Positions 17,942-26,589 of a stretch of 64,000 nucleotides of DNA are shown here, piece by piece. Position numbers and translations under genes: made by a program. Position 1 is the stretch's first letter; each line of letters starts with the position of its first letter. The stretch is taken from the NCBI RefSeq assembly GCF_004331035.1, contig NZ_SJNT01000001.1, positions 186,034 to 250,033 of the forward strand, written 5' to 3'. This DNA comes from Acinetobacter sp. ANC 4910 (lineage in GTDB: Bacteria > Pseudomonadota > Gammaproteobacteria > Pseudomonadales > Moraxellaceae). The notes beneath the pieces are model-generated. The model was given only the letters and a program-made list of their open reading frames with translations. It made no database searches and was not told the origin of the DNA.

Positions 17942-19552
17942 ATGCCGAATAAAACATTCGACGCCAAACAAACACATCTCTGGCTCGTTGGAGGTGGCAT
18001 TGCAGGTATGGCGGCAGCAGCCTTTGCCATTCGTGATGCACAAGTCCCTGCCAAAAATATTCATATCCTAGAAGAATTAAATATTACGGGTGGCTCAATG
18101 GATGGCGGTGCAACACCTGAAGCTGCACATGCGTGGGTTACACGCGGTGGACGGATGCTGACCGATGAAACCTATTTATGTTTATGGGATTTATTTTCGA
18201 CTATTCCCTCTTTAGAAAATCCAGACATTTCTGTACGTGAAGAATGTCGCGAGTTTAATGAGAAAGTGAAAACCCACGCCAATGCACGATTAATTGATGC
18301 TAAGCACAATATTTTGGATGCGGAAAAATTAGGTTTAAGCAATTTACATCGCGCACAAATGCTACGCTTATTGGCATCAAAAGAAGAGCGCATTGGCAGC
18401 CGCCGTATTGATGAGTTTTTTGATGACTCTTTTTTCCAAAGTAATTTTTGGCGTATGTGGCGAACCACTTTCGCATTTCAAAAATGGCATAGTGCGGCTG
18501 AATTAAGACGTTATTTCTTACGCTTTATTCAAGAACTGCCTCGCATTCATACTTTGGCTGGCGTAAAAAGAACCAAATACAATCAATATGATTCGATGAT
18601 TCTACCTTTACAGCGTTGGTTAGTTGAACAAGGCGTTGATGTGCGCTTTGGTAATTATGTCACTGATGCGGACTTTCGTACGGATGAAACCACACAAGAG
18701 CGTCGTGCGACCAAACTTTATGTCACATTACCTGAAGGCAAAGAAGAAATAGAGCTACAACCGCATGATCTTGCTATTTTCACCTTAGGGTCAATTACTG
18801 CCGACTCACGTTATGCCGGCAACGATGATGTTCCCGCATTAATTCGAGATCGCCAAGATCATGGCTGGCGTTTATGGGAAACGCTTTCCAAAAAAGCACC
18901 TGATTTTGGCCGACCTATGAGCTTCTATGGCAATGTGGATGAACACAAATGGGAGTCTTTCACACTAACCATGAAAGATGATGTGCTACTGAAACGTATT
19001 GTTGCCTATACAGGTAATGAACCCGGCACAGGTGCATTAATGACATGGTTTGAGTCTGGTTGGCATTTGTCCATTGTAGTGCCTGCACAACCCCACTTTG
19101 CCAATTTACCACAAGGTAGTTTTACCCTCTGGGGTTACGGTTTCCAAATCGATCATATTGGCGATTACATCAAAAAACCCATGTCCGAAGCCACTGGTCA
19201 GGAAATCTTAACGGAGCTGATCAAACAGTTAGGTTTTGACGACATTTTGGATCATGTTTTGGCAACCACCAATGTCACAACGGTCATGATGCCGTATGCC
19301 TCTGCCCTATTTGCCTGCCGCAAACCTGGAGATCGTCCTTTAGTGATTCCAAAAGGAGCACAGAATTTTGCATTCTTGGGGCAATTTGTAGAAATTGAAG
19401 ATGATGTGGTCTTTACCGTCGAATATTCAGTACGCGGTGCCATGCTTGCTATCTATGAGTTTTTCGGTGTAGAACGAGACATACCTGAAATCTATAATGG
19501 TTTACTCGATCCTAAAGTTGGATTAAAAGCTTTAGAAGCAGTTTTCCACTAA
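17942..19552 (+). CDS. ohyA: Oleate hydratase
   Basis: A 536-residue FAD enzyme of the oleate hydratase (myosin-cross-reactive antigen) family, which adds water to the cis-9 double bond of oleic acid to give 10-hydroxystearate. The FAD-binding motif VGGGIAGMAAAAFA is at residues 16-29, then GSMDGGATPE and the family loop TRGGRMLTDETY. Where the well-studied enzymes have Glu in RGGREM, this one has Met (M72). The protein is also shorter than the 590-650 residues of many homologues. Both traits fit a distinct subfamily reported from actinobacteria. It is a single gene ended by a terminator. Confidence 0.92.
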   Translation: MPNKTFDAKQTHLWLVGGGIAGMAAAAFAIRDAQVPAKNIHILEELNITGGSMDGGATPEAAHAWVTRGGRMLTDETYLCLWDLFSTIPSLENPDISVREECREFNEKVKTHANARLIDAKHNILDAEKLGLSNLHRAQMLRLLASKEERIGSRRIDEFFDDSFFQSNFWRMWRTTFAFQKWHSAAELRRYFLRFIQELPRIHTLAGVKRTKYNQYDSMILPLQRWLVEQGVDVRFGNYVTDADFRTDETTQERRATKLYVTLPEGKEEIELQPHDLAIFTLGSITADSRYAGNDDVPALIRDRQDHGWRLWETLSKKAPDFGRPMSFYGNVDEHKWESFTLTMKDDVLLKRIVAYTGNEPGTGALMTWFESGWHLSIVVPAQPHFANLPQGSFTLWGYGFQIDHIGDYIKKPMSEATGQEILTELIKQLGFDDILDHVLATTNVTTVMMPYASALFACRKPGDRPLVIPKGAQNFAFLGQFVEIEDDVVFTVEYSVRGAMLAIYEFFGVERDIPEIYNGLLDPKVGLKALEAVFH

Positions 19553-19563
19553 TCACTTGAATG

Positions 19564-19597
19564 AAAAAAAGAGCGTCACTCAGATGCTCTTTTTTTA
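19564..19597 (+). terminator. Terminator after oleate hydratase
   Basis: AAAGAGC and GCTCTTT form a stem around an 11-base loop, followed by a run of T (19588-19597). Confidence 0.85.
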
Positions 19598-19662
19598 TTT
19601 AATCTGCTTTGAATCACTATTGCCTTCTCAAGTTCAGTGAAATTCATCAAGATCCGATAACA

Positions 19663-19854
19663 CTAAGGTTGCGAATGATCGACATGAGGCTTTTGCTCAC
19701 GAGCCATCGACTGATAATCATGATCAGCCACAGGTACGCCCCCTATCACCATGGTTCTAACCATCGTTTGAGGTTTATTCAGATCATCCTTTGCATCACA
19801 AGCCGTAAGCAACCCTGCCATAATACAAATCAACACGAAGGATATTTTGTTCAT
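19663..19854 (-). CDS. Small lipoprotein of unknown function
   Basis: A 63-residue protein with a lipoprotein signal peptide: MNKISFVLICIMAGLLTAC gives a clean lipobox (LLTAC). The mature part has about 45 hydrophilic residues ending in a His-rich HVDHSQP. GAGGGG lies five bases before the ATG at 19854; a GTG one codon upstream is less likely. It converges on the oleate hydratase gene. Function unknown. Confidence 0.7.
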   Translation of the reverse strand: MNKISFVLICIMAGLLTACDAKDDLNKPQTMVRTMVIGGVPVADHDYQSMAREQKPHVDHSQP

Positions 19855-19857
19855 CAC

Positions 19858-20334
19858 ATCCCCTCTTTTTCATTCTTATTGTTCTTTCAGCATAGCACTT
19901 TTATTTTTCCAATCCTATCGACTTTGTTACAACTTTTATCCATCCACATGATGGTTCTGCACGTATTTTATTTATTTTAAAAAACTTCAATTATTCACAG
20001 ATAAAACAATAACATGAATGATTTAAGTGAACCCAAATTCGACTTAAATATTTATTCGATGTGTTGAAAAAAATTATCTTGACGGCGTCTTATCTTGTTT
20101 TATTCAATTTCTTCATCAGCCTGCGGCTCGTCCTAATTTTGTTGAGGCAAAACCATTGTCTTCTGTAAAACCTGTTCATTTTTGGATTTGTTCAAATATA
20201 ACCAATACACATTATCTTATTCAGCCCATGCAGGTTGCAGATGCCGTTTCCGAGTCGCCTATGTCTTCTCGAAATTAGATTTAACTCGAAGAATATAAAG
20301 TAATTTACAAAATCTTACAGGATTGAATATTTAC
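19858..20334. other. Intergenic region upstream of the TetR gene
   Basis: No confident gene. A plus-strand frame of about 75 codons over 20045-20278 (ending SESPMSSRN, stop TAG) has coding-like stretches but no start codon near its beginning, so it could be a decayed gene. The far end carries the palindrome used as operator candidate for the TetR gene. Confidence 0.3.
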
Positions 20335-20354
20335 AACGGACACTTTTGTCCGTT
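20335..20354 (+). promoter_or_regulatory. Palindromic operator candidate for the TetR-MFS operon
   Basis: AACGGACA-CTTT-TGTCCGTT is a perfect 8-bp inverted repeat 39 bp upstream of the TetR start codon. TetR-family proteins bind such palindromes near their own promoters, so it is the best operator candidate here. Confidence 0.6.
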
Positions 20355-20393
20355 AAATATTACAACAGCCTTGCTAAAAGATACGTGCTCATC

Positions 20394-20942
20394 ATGACCA
20401 TTCGCCGACAACGCGCTGCCCAAAACCGCGAAGAATTATTGGAAGCTGCGGTTCAAGTCTTTCGTACTCAAGGCATTAATGCGCCATTGCAAATGGTGAT
20501 TGATGCAGCCAATGTTGGTCGTGCGACGTTTTATCGTAATTTTGCCGACCGTCGTGCGTTGGTGATTGCATTGATGGAACAAGCCTTAGAGCGTCTCGCA
20601 GTTCGTGCAGAAGCGTTTTCTCAATATGAAGATGGTTTTATTCGTTTAATTGAAAACCATGTCTATAACTTACCGTATTTGACTGCACTGATGGAATACT
20701 GGCGGGTGATTGAGCGTGATGATCCAGTCATGGTCGATATCTACGCGCGTCGCGATGCCATTTTGCAACCGCTGATTGATCAAGCCATTCAGCACGGCGT
20801 GTGTCGCCCCGATTTAACCACCCAAGATTACGCCATGATTACGGCTATTTTAAGGACTTCATTTCAGGGACTGACCGATACAGAACAACAGCAACTTGCA
20901 CAACGTGCAATTGAGCTGTTACTCAATGGTATTCGGGCATAA
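20394..20942 (+). CDS. TetR-family transcriptional regulator
   Basis: A 182-residue regulator. The N-terminal helix-turn-helix domain (residues about 5-55) reads RRQRAAQNREELLEAAVQVF and MVIDAANVGRATFYRNFADR, typical of TetR. The C-terminal ligand-binding domain is unassigned. I use the ATG at 20394; the TTG-started longer frame would run through the palindrome at 20335-20354. It is 17 bp upstream of a DHA2-type transporter gene and likely represses the efflux operon together with itself. Confidence 0.9.
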   Translation: MTIRRQRAAQNREELLEAAVQVFRTQGINAPLQMVIDAANVGRATFYRNFADRRALVIALMEQALERLAVRAEAFSQYEDGFIRLIENHVYNLPYLTALMEYWRVIERDDPVMVDIYARRDAILQPLIDQAIQHGVCRPDLTTQDYAMITAILRTSFQGLTDTEQQQLAQRAIELLLNGIRA

Positions 20943-20959
20943 AGTAGAGGTCACAACTC

Positions 20960-22609
20960 ATGACACAGCCTCCGCGTTTACTTGAACCCGCGCCAAACTG
21001 GACCCCCGAAGAAAAGCCAACCCTGCCCGGCTCTCCTGCCGTGATCGCACACTCCACACCTAAGCGCTTCATATATTTTTTTATTGGCTTATTTGTCGCA
21101 TTGTCTGCGAGTCTTAGTAATGGTTTTATTACTGCAAATTTGCCCTTAATTCAGGGTGAATATGGACTCACTCCTTCTGAGGTGGCATGGATTCCTGCGG
21201 CTTATGTCATGGCAAATGTCAGTGCTAACCTAATTCTATTTAAAGCCCGTCAGCAATATGGTCTGCGTCTATTTTCTGAAATTGGTCTACTGATTTTTAT
21301 TGCGGTTTTGGTTTTACACGTCTTTGTGCATACCTTTGAAATGGCGGTATTGGTACGTTTTATTAGCGGCATGGTTGCAGCACCTCTCAGTTCCTTAGGC
21401 ATGTATTACATTATGCAGGCCTTTAAGCGAGAAAATTTTGGTCGCAGTATCTATTTGGCTTTGGGCTTTCAACAGCTCGGTATTCCCTTAGCATGGATCA
21501 TTTCTCCCTATCTCATTGACGTGAATAACTGGAATGTCCTGTATACCTTTGAAATTGGGTTAGCCCTGTGCTGTTTCGCAATGGTGGTGTCGCTTAAGTT
21601 GCCGCGCAGTTTAAGAATTGCTGTTTTTGAAAAGCAGGACTTCTTCACCTTTGCACTACTTGCACCTGGTTTTGCCTTTTTGTGTATTGTGCTGACCCAA
21701 GGACCAATCTTGTGGTGGTTTGAAGCAAAGTGGTTGGCGTACCTTTTAATTGCAGGGTTCAGCCTAATTGTGATTGGTTTGGTCTACGAGCATTATCGGG
21801 TCAATCCTCTGATTATGACGCGTTGGCTGGGGACATCATCTACGCTTCGTTTTATTATCGGTGCCTTTGCAATTCGCTTCTTAATGTCGGAGCAAAGCTA
21901 TGCTGCGGTAAATTTTCTCAAAACTATGGGCATGGGCCCCGATCAATTTGTTCCGCTCTATGTGGTGATCTTTTTCGGCATCGTGTCTGGAACCTTATTT
22001 AGTGCCATCACTTTTTCACGTGAACGGATTATTTGGCACCTGCTGTTAGCAGAAGCTTTGGTGTTGATTGCTTGTGGGTTGGATTTTCACCTCACCAGCG
22101 ATATTCGTCCTTCCAACTTTTACGGTAGTCAGTTTTTGGTGGGCTTTGCCAGTGGTGTTTTTATTGGCCCACTCTTGATCACAGGGATCTTAAGCGCCAT
22201 GCAAAAAGGTCCCACCCATATTGTCACGTTTATTGTTTTATTTTCAGCGACCCAAACTTTTGGTGGCTTAGTCGGTTCATCCTTTTACTCCACCTATCAA
22301 CAGGTTCGAACTCAAAACTACCGTGCCGAAATGATTCAACAACTGCCCGAAACCAATCCATTGATTGCACAGCGTCTTTTAGCGTATCAACAAAGTTCGC
22401 ATAGCTACACGCTCGATCAGCAGTTAGAGCAGCAACAAGCCTTAAAAAATCTAAATCAGGTGGTAACCCGAGAGGCTCAAGTGCGTGCCTATAACGATGT
22501 GATTAGCTTCAATGGCGTCGTGGCCATGCTGCTGTTGCTGTGGGGAACATTACTGATTGCACGGAATCAATACCAACTGCGCCAACAAGCGAAAATCGGT
22601 CATACCTAA
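20960..22609 (+). CDS. MFS drug transporter, DHA2/EmrB-like
   Basis: A 549-residue membrane protein with about 14 helices, as in EmrB-type drug:H+ antiporters. Visible features are an N-terminal cytoplasmic Pro-rich tail, SLSNGFITANLPLIQGEYGL in helix 1 and its following loop, and a conserved Arg in VLVRFISGMVAAPLSSLGMY. A long periplasmic Gln-rich loop (about 445-500) lies before the last helix. Paired with the EmrA-like gene downstream and preceded by a TetR gene, it should form a three-component efflux pump with an outer-membrane channel encoded elsewhere. The substrate is unknown. Confidence 0.88.
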   Translation: MTQPPRLLEPAPNWTPEEKPTLPGSPAVIAHSTPKRFIYFFIGLFVALSASLSNGFITANLPLIQGEYGLTPSEVAWIPAAYVMANVSANLILFKARQQYGLRLFSEIGLLIFIAVLVLHVFVHTFEMAVLVRFISGMVAAPLSSLGMYYIMQAFKRENFGRSIYLALGFQQLGIPLAWIISPYLIDVNNWNVLYTFEIGLALCCFAMVVSLKLPRSLRIAVFEKQDFFTFALLAPGFAFLCIVLTQGPILWWFEAKWLAYLLIAGFSLIVIGLVYEHYRVNPLIMTRWLGTSSTLRFIIGAFAIRFLMSEQSYAAVNFLKTMGMGPDQFVPLYVVIFFGIVSGTLFSAITFSRERIIWHLLLAEALVLIACGLDFHLTSDIRPSNFYGSQFLVGFASGVFIGPLLITGILSAMQKGPTHIVTFIVLFSATQTFGGLVGSSFYSTYQQVRTQNYRAEMIQQLPETNPLIAQRLLAYQQSSHSYTLDQQLEQQQALKNLNQVVTREAQVRAYNDVISFNGVVAMLLLLWGTLLIARNQYQLRQQAKIGHT

Positions 22610-22641
22610 TGCCACTGCTCCCTATTTATTGAGAAATTGTT

Positions 22642-23802
22642 ATGTCTGAAGATCAAAAACCAGCAGCTCCGACTGAAACAACCGAAACTTCTGAAAATGC
22701 GGCTGAGGCTGAACAGCCGACGGCAACAGCAACAACGGTTACGCCACCTTCGAGCAAACTGATTCCAACAGCGAAACGTACGCTAATCTTGATGTTTTTA
22801 GTACTCATCATCGGGATTGGGATCATTTTATGGGCATGGAAAATTGGGCCATTTGACAGTACCGTTGAGTCAACCGACAACAGCTATGTCAAAGGCAAAA
22901 CCACGGTGCTTTCTTCGCAAATTAACGGCTATGTCAAAGATGTGTTGGTCAGTGATTTTGATCACGTCAAAAAAGGACAGGTATTGATGCATATCGATGC
23001 CACCACCTATGACCAAAAAGTCACACAGGCTGAAGCAGGAGTGGATCAAGCGCAAAATAACCTATCTAATCAAACCCAAAATATTGCACAGCGTAAAGCC
23101 GATATTATCGCGGCAGAAGCCAAGGTCGAACAAGCGCGAGCAGCGTATCAATTGTCACAAGCACAACAACAGCGCTATCAACAGTTGGGAGACACAGGTG
23201 CAGCGTCTAAATCGGAACAAGACAAAGCCTTTGCCGATACCCAAAATAATTTAGCCTTACTGCAACAAGCACAGGCCAATGTATTGGTGGCAAAAGAAGC
23301 GCTCAAAACCGCGCAAGTGGCTGAAACAGGACTCAAAGCGCAAGTAACCAATGCCGCGGCACAACTGGATCAAGCCCAAACCACCAAAAACTACAGCAGT
23401 ATTATCGCCCCGATGGATGGGCAACTGGGTGAAGTCAATCCGCGTGTGGGACAATATGTGGCAGCAGGTACACAATTGCTCTATCTGATTCCACAACAGA
23501 CTTGGGTCACGGCTAACTTTAAAGAAACTCAAATTGCCAATATGAAAATTGGGCAAAAAGCATGGTTCACGGTAGATGCCTTAAATCATCAGAAATTTAC
23601 AGGTCATGTCGAACAAATTTCCCCTGCGGCAGGCTCAGAGTTCAGTGTGCTTAAAGCTGATAATGCTACGGGTAACTTTACCAAAGTGGTGCAACGCATT
23701 GCGGTACGGATTGCGATTGACCCGAATCAAACGGGCATTGAAAATTTACGCCCCGGCATGTCCGTAATTAGTTCGGTCGATACTCAATCTGCACAGCATT
23801 AA
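22642..23802 (+). CDS. HlyD/EmrA-like membrane-fusion protein
   Basis: A 386-residue periplasmic adaptor with a Thr/Pro-rich cytoplasmic tail and one membrane helix (LILMFLVLIIGIGIILWAW, about 50-68). The biotinyl-lipoyl half-motif TDNSYVKGKTTVLSSQINGY follows, then a long alpha-helical hairpin (about 130-250, Gln/Ala-rich). The second half-motif is IIAPMDGQLGEVNPRVGQYV. EmrA family members link an inner-membrane MFS pump to an outer-membrane channel. It is 32 bp downstream of the MFS gene and clearly in the same operon. Confidence 0.92.
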   Translation: MSEDQKPAAPTETTETSENAAEAEQPTATATTVTPPSSKLIPTAKRTLILMFLVLIIGIGIILWAWKIGPFDSTVESTDNSYVKGKTTVLSSQINGYVKDVLVSDFDHVKKGQVLMHIDATTYDQKVTQAEAGVDQAQNNLSNQTQNIAQRKADIIAAEAKVEQARAAYQLSQAQQQRYQQLGDTGAASKSEQDKAFADTQNNLALLQQAQANVLVAKEALKTAQVAETGLKAQVTNAAAQLDQAQTTKNYSSIIAPMDGQLGEVNPRVGQYVAAGTQLLYLIPQQTWVTANFKETQIANMKIGQKAWFTVDALNHQKFTGHVEQISPAAGSEFSVLKADNATGNFTKVVQRIAVRIAIDPNQTGIENLRPGMSVISSVDTQSAQH

Positions 23803-23864
23803 CCCTGTACAGAAACCACGACTTTTCACTTACACTATGCTCTGAGCCAAGTTGATAAAATCCT

Positions 23865-24734
23865 ATGTTTGACCAGATTGCACAGTCCATTCCCTATCAG
23901 CACATAAGCGTTGGTGGGATCAATATCAGCATCAAACGTTTGGACTTGGTCCATCCACACATTTCAGGCAATAAATTTTTTAAACTGAAATACAATCTGT
24001 TGGCGGCACAGCAACAGGGCTATAAAAAACTCCTGACCTTCGGCGGAGCATATTCCAATCATATTGCCGCGACGGCCTATACAGCGCAGTTATTTGGATT
24101 TGAAAGTTTAGGCATTATTCGAGGTGAAGAGCTAGCCAGTAAACCCTTAAACCCAACTCTAAATACAGCACAGCAATTCGGCATGCAGTTGCAGTTTGTG
24201 ACCCGTGAAGCCTATCGACAAAAGCAAAGCCCAGCATATTTAGTGCAGTTACAACAAGATTATCCTGACTATTATGTGATTCCTGAAGGAGGGACGAATT
24301 CCCTTGCCATTCAAGGCTGCACAGAAATTCTTTCTGATGAAGATCGACAAAATTACGATCTGATTTGTTGCGCTGTGGGGACGGGTGGCACCATTGCAGG
24401 TCTGATTGAAGCCAGTACTTCACAACAGCAAATTTTGGGCTTCTCCGCACTCAAAGGCGATTTCCTAAGCACCGAAGTCGAACAACTGACCGAAAAAAGG
24501 AATTGGCAAATCACCGACCAATATTGCTGTGGGGGCTATGCCAAAACCACGCCTGAACTACTGCAATTTATTCAAGACTTTGAGCAGCAATATGACATTG
24601 CACTGGAACAGATTTACACAGGCAAAATGCTGTTGGGCTTAACCGATTTAATTCAACAAGGTGCATTTGCACTAGATCATCGCATTTTGGTGATTCATTC
24701 AGGTGGGCTGCAAGGTCGTTTAGCCACGCTTTAG
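23865..24734 (+). CDS. PLP-dependent D-cysteine desulfhydrase / ACC deaminase-like enzyme
   Basis: A 289-residue member of the tryptophan-synthase-beta fold. The PLP lysine is probably K37 in ISGNKFFKLKYNL, followed by LTFGGAYSNHIAATA and the phosphate-binding loop GTGGTIAGLIEAS. Family members include ACC deaminase and D-cysteine desulfhydrase; the latter or an uncharacterised activity is more likely than true ACC deaminase given the short length. It starts 62 bp after the EmrA-like gene and could be read through from it. Confidence 0.82.
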   Translation: MFDQIAQSIPYQHISVGGINISIKRLDLVHPHISGNKFFKLKYNLLAAQQQGYKKLLTFGGAYSNHIAATAYTAQLFGFESLGIIRGEELASKPLNPTLNTAQQFGMQLQFVTREAYRQKQSPAYLVQLQQDYPDYYVIPEGGTNSLAIQGCTEILSDEDRQNYDLICCAVGTGGTIAGLIEASTSQQQILGFSALKGDFLSTEVEQLTEKRNWQITDQYCCGGYAKTTPELLQFIQDFEQQYDIALEQIYTGKMLLGLTDLIQQGAFALDHRILVIHSGGLQGRLATL

Positions 24735-24798
24735 ATAGTCCTGAAAAAGCAAAAAAGATGGTCTATAATGCCCTGCTTTATTCTCCCGTGAGTGTGTC

Positions 24799-25998
24799 AT
24801 GTCCACAAATCAATATGATGTCTTAGTTTTAGGTGCAGGTGCATCTGGCTTAATGACAGCCTATATGGCAGCTCAACGCGGACGTAAAGTGGTGGTGGTA
24901 GAAAAAGCCAATAAAGTCGGTAAAAAAATTCTCATGTCGGGTGGCGGTAAATGTAACTTTACCAACCTTTATGTCGAGCCAAGCAACTTTATTTCACATA
25001 ATCCGCACTTTGTAATTTCAGCCCTGACCCGCTATACCAATTGGGACTTTATTGGTCTCGTTTGTGAGTACGGCATTGAATATGAAGAACGTAAACATGG
25101 TCAGCTCTTCACCCTCAATGGCGCTAAAGAAATTTTAGCCATGCTATTGAGCGAGTGTGAAAAAACAGGTTTGGTCGACATTAAAACCAACTGTGAAGTA
25201 AAAGCCATCACTGCACTAGAAGAGCAGGGTTTTCAAATTGCCACAACACTAGGGTATTTTGAAGCCGAATCTGTGGTGATTGCATCGGGTGGTTTATCTA
25301 TTCCGACCTTAGGCGGCTCAGGGATTGGCTATGAAATTGCCAAACAATTTGGCCACCATGTATATCCAACTCGCGCAGGTTTGGTGCCTTTTACCTTTTC
25401 AGATAGCTTTAAAGAAGTGACCACACGCTTAAGTGGCAACGCGGTCGATGCGACTTTATCGAATGACTTAAACGCTTTCACTGAAGCCCTTTTATTTACT
25501 CATCGTGGACTCAGTGGGCCAAGCTCGCTACAACTGTCGAATTATTGGGATGTAGGACAAAGCTTCAAAATTGACTTCATACCAAGTGTGGATTTGCAAG
25601 ACTACTTAAAAGCCAAGAAGCACAGTCAACCCAAAGCCCTACTTCGCACTTTACTGGGTGAACATTTCCCGAAAAGTGTGGTGGTTGAACTGCAAAACCT
25701 GATTTGGCCTGAAATAGCTGAAACAGCGATAGGTCAGCTTTCGGATGAAAAACTGGAGCACATTGCCACGCGCTTACATGCATTTGAAGTCAAACCATCA
25801 GGAACCGAAGGTTACCGTACTGCTGAGGTCACTTTAGGTGGCGTAGACACCACTGAAGTGTCGTCGAAAACCATGGAAAGTAAAAAGCAAAAAGGCTTGT
25901 ACTTCGTCGGTGAAATACTGGATGTTACAGGACATTTGGGCGGCTTTAACTTCCAATGGGCATGGTCATCTGCGCATGCCGCATCAGAATATGTTTAA
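24799..25998 (+). CDS. BaiN/HI0933-family FAD-dependent oxidoreductase
   Basis: A 399-residue flavoprotein. The dinucleotide-binding motif VLGAGASGLMTAYMAA is at residues about 11-26, followed by the family hallmark KKILMSGGGKCNFTN. A C-terminal GEILDVTGHLGGFNFQWAW closes the FAD site. The family (YhiN/HI0933) is widespread, and its physiological reaction is poorly defined in most bacteria. BaiN of gut clostridia reduces bile-acid enones. It lies 64 bp after the PLP enzyme and is followed by a terminator. Confidence 0.9.
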   Translation: MSTNQYDVLVLGAGASGLMTAYMAAQRGRKVVVVEKANKVGKKILMSGGGKCNFTNLYVEPSNFISHNPHFVISALTRYTNWDFIGLVCEYGIEYEERKHGQLFTLNGAKEILAMLLSECEKTGLVDIKTNCEVKAITALEEQGFQIATTLGYFEAESVVIASGGLSIPTLGGSGIGYEIAKQFGHHVYPTRAGLVPFTFSDSFKEVTTRLSGNAVDATLSNDLNAFTEALLFTHRGLSGPSSLQLSNYWDVGQSFKIDFIPSVDLQDYLKAKKHSQPKALLRTLLGEHFPKSVVVELQNLIWPEIAETAIGQLSDEKLEHIATRLHAFEVKPSGTEGYRTAEVTLGGVDTTEVSSKTMESKKQKGLYFVGEILDVTGHLGGFNFQWAWSSAHAASEYV

Positions 25999-26013
25999 TC
26001 GTTTTATATAAAA

Positions 26014-26048
26014 AAACAGGCAGTGTAAATTTACATTGCCTGTTTTTA
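26014..26048. terminator. Hairpin terminator after the flavoprotein gene
   Basis: AAACAGGCAGTGTAAA pairs with TTTACATTGCCTGTTT (one G-T pair), giving a long stem followed by TTATTT. The stem is A-rich on the left, so it can also end the minus-strand small gene that stops at 26089. Confidence 0.85.
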
Positions 26049-26088
26049 TTTGAGCCAGCCTATCATTAATAGACTGAAATCTCAGCCG

Positions 26089-26223
26089 TTATTCTAAATA
26101 GTCGGTACGCAATAAATGTACTTGCGGATTGGCATGCACACGCTGAATGGCTTTTTGCATTTGATCTAAACTTTGTTCTGTATCAGTTAATACATTTAAA
26201 CGTGTCAACAAAAATTTTAACAT
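26089..26223 (-). CDS. Small 44-residue protein
   Basis: An ORF found by direct reading: ATG at 26221-26223, stop at 26089-26091, sequence beginning MLKFLLTRLNVLTDTEQSLD and ending VHLLRTDYLE. AAAGGA seven bases before the ATG is a strong ribosome-binding site, and codon use is like that of the neighbours. It is amphipathic with no membrane helix or known domain. It lies between two terminators as an independent small gene, and function is unknown. Confidence 0.6.
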   Translation of the reverse strand: MLKFLLTRLNVLTDTEQSLDQMQKAIQRVHANPQVHLLRTDYLE

Positions 26224-26369
26224 TGGAATTCCTTTCGTTTTATCTTTTTAGTTCTAAAAATTTAATTCAGAAATATGTCAGCCGTATTAAACTAAATACT
26301 AAATGATGCTGAATATTTTATATCAATAACACAATAAAATTTAAAATGCGACTCTCTCAGCATAAAGTA

Positions 26370-26528
26370 TTAGCCCTTGTGTTTTGTTGAATCCTCTGTT
26401 TGATTAGCATTGGGGTGTGCCGACTGCTGTGCAAAAATAAATTTATACGCACTGACTAAAAATCCGAAAGTGATTCCCGCAATAATGATTGGGGCAATAA
26501 TCTTATTCGGTGCCTTATTCTTCATCAT
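26370..26528 (-). CDS. Small single-pass membrane protein, 52 residues
   Basis: Starts ATGATG at 26526-26528/26523-26525 with GAGGAA just upstream; stop at 26370-26372. The sequence is MMKNKAPNKIIAPIIIAGIT, then FGFLVSAYKFIFAQQSA and a polar tail ending TKHKG. One hydrophobic helix (about residues 9-35) is flanked by Lys on the inside. It is 61 bp downstream of the MscS-related gene on the same strand and may be in its operon. Function unknown. Confidence 0.6.
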   Translation of the reverse strand: MMKNKAPNKIIAPIIIAGITFGFLVSAYKFIFAQQSAHPNANQTEDSTKHKG

Positions 26529-26589
26529 TTTTCCTCATGTGTAAGATCGACCAGTCTAAGCATGATCGATCTCGACAAAATTCAACACG

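Noticed and set aside
19609..19980. 123-codon plus-strand frame
   Set aside because: It is antisense to the small lipoprotein gene, which has a clean lipobox and ribosome-binding site.
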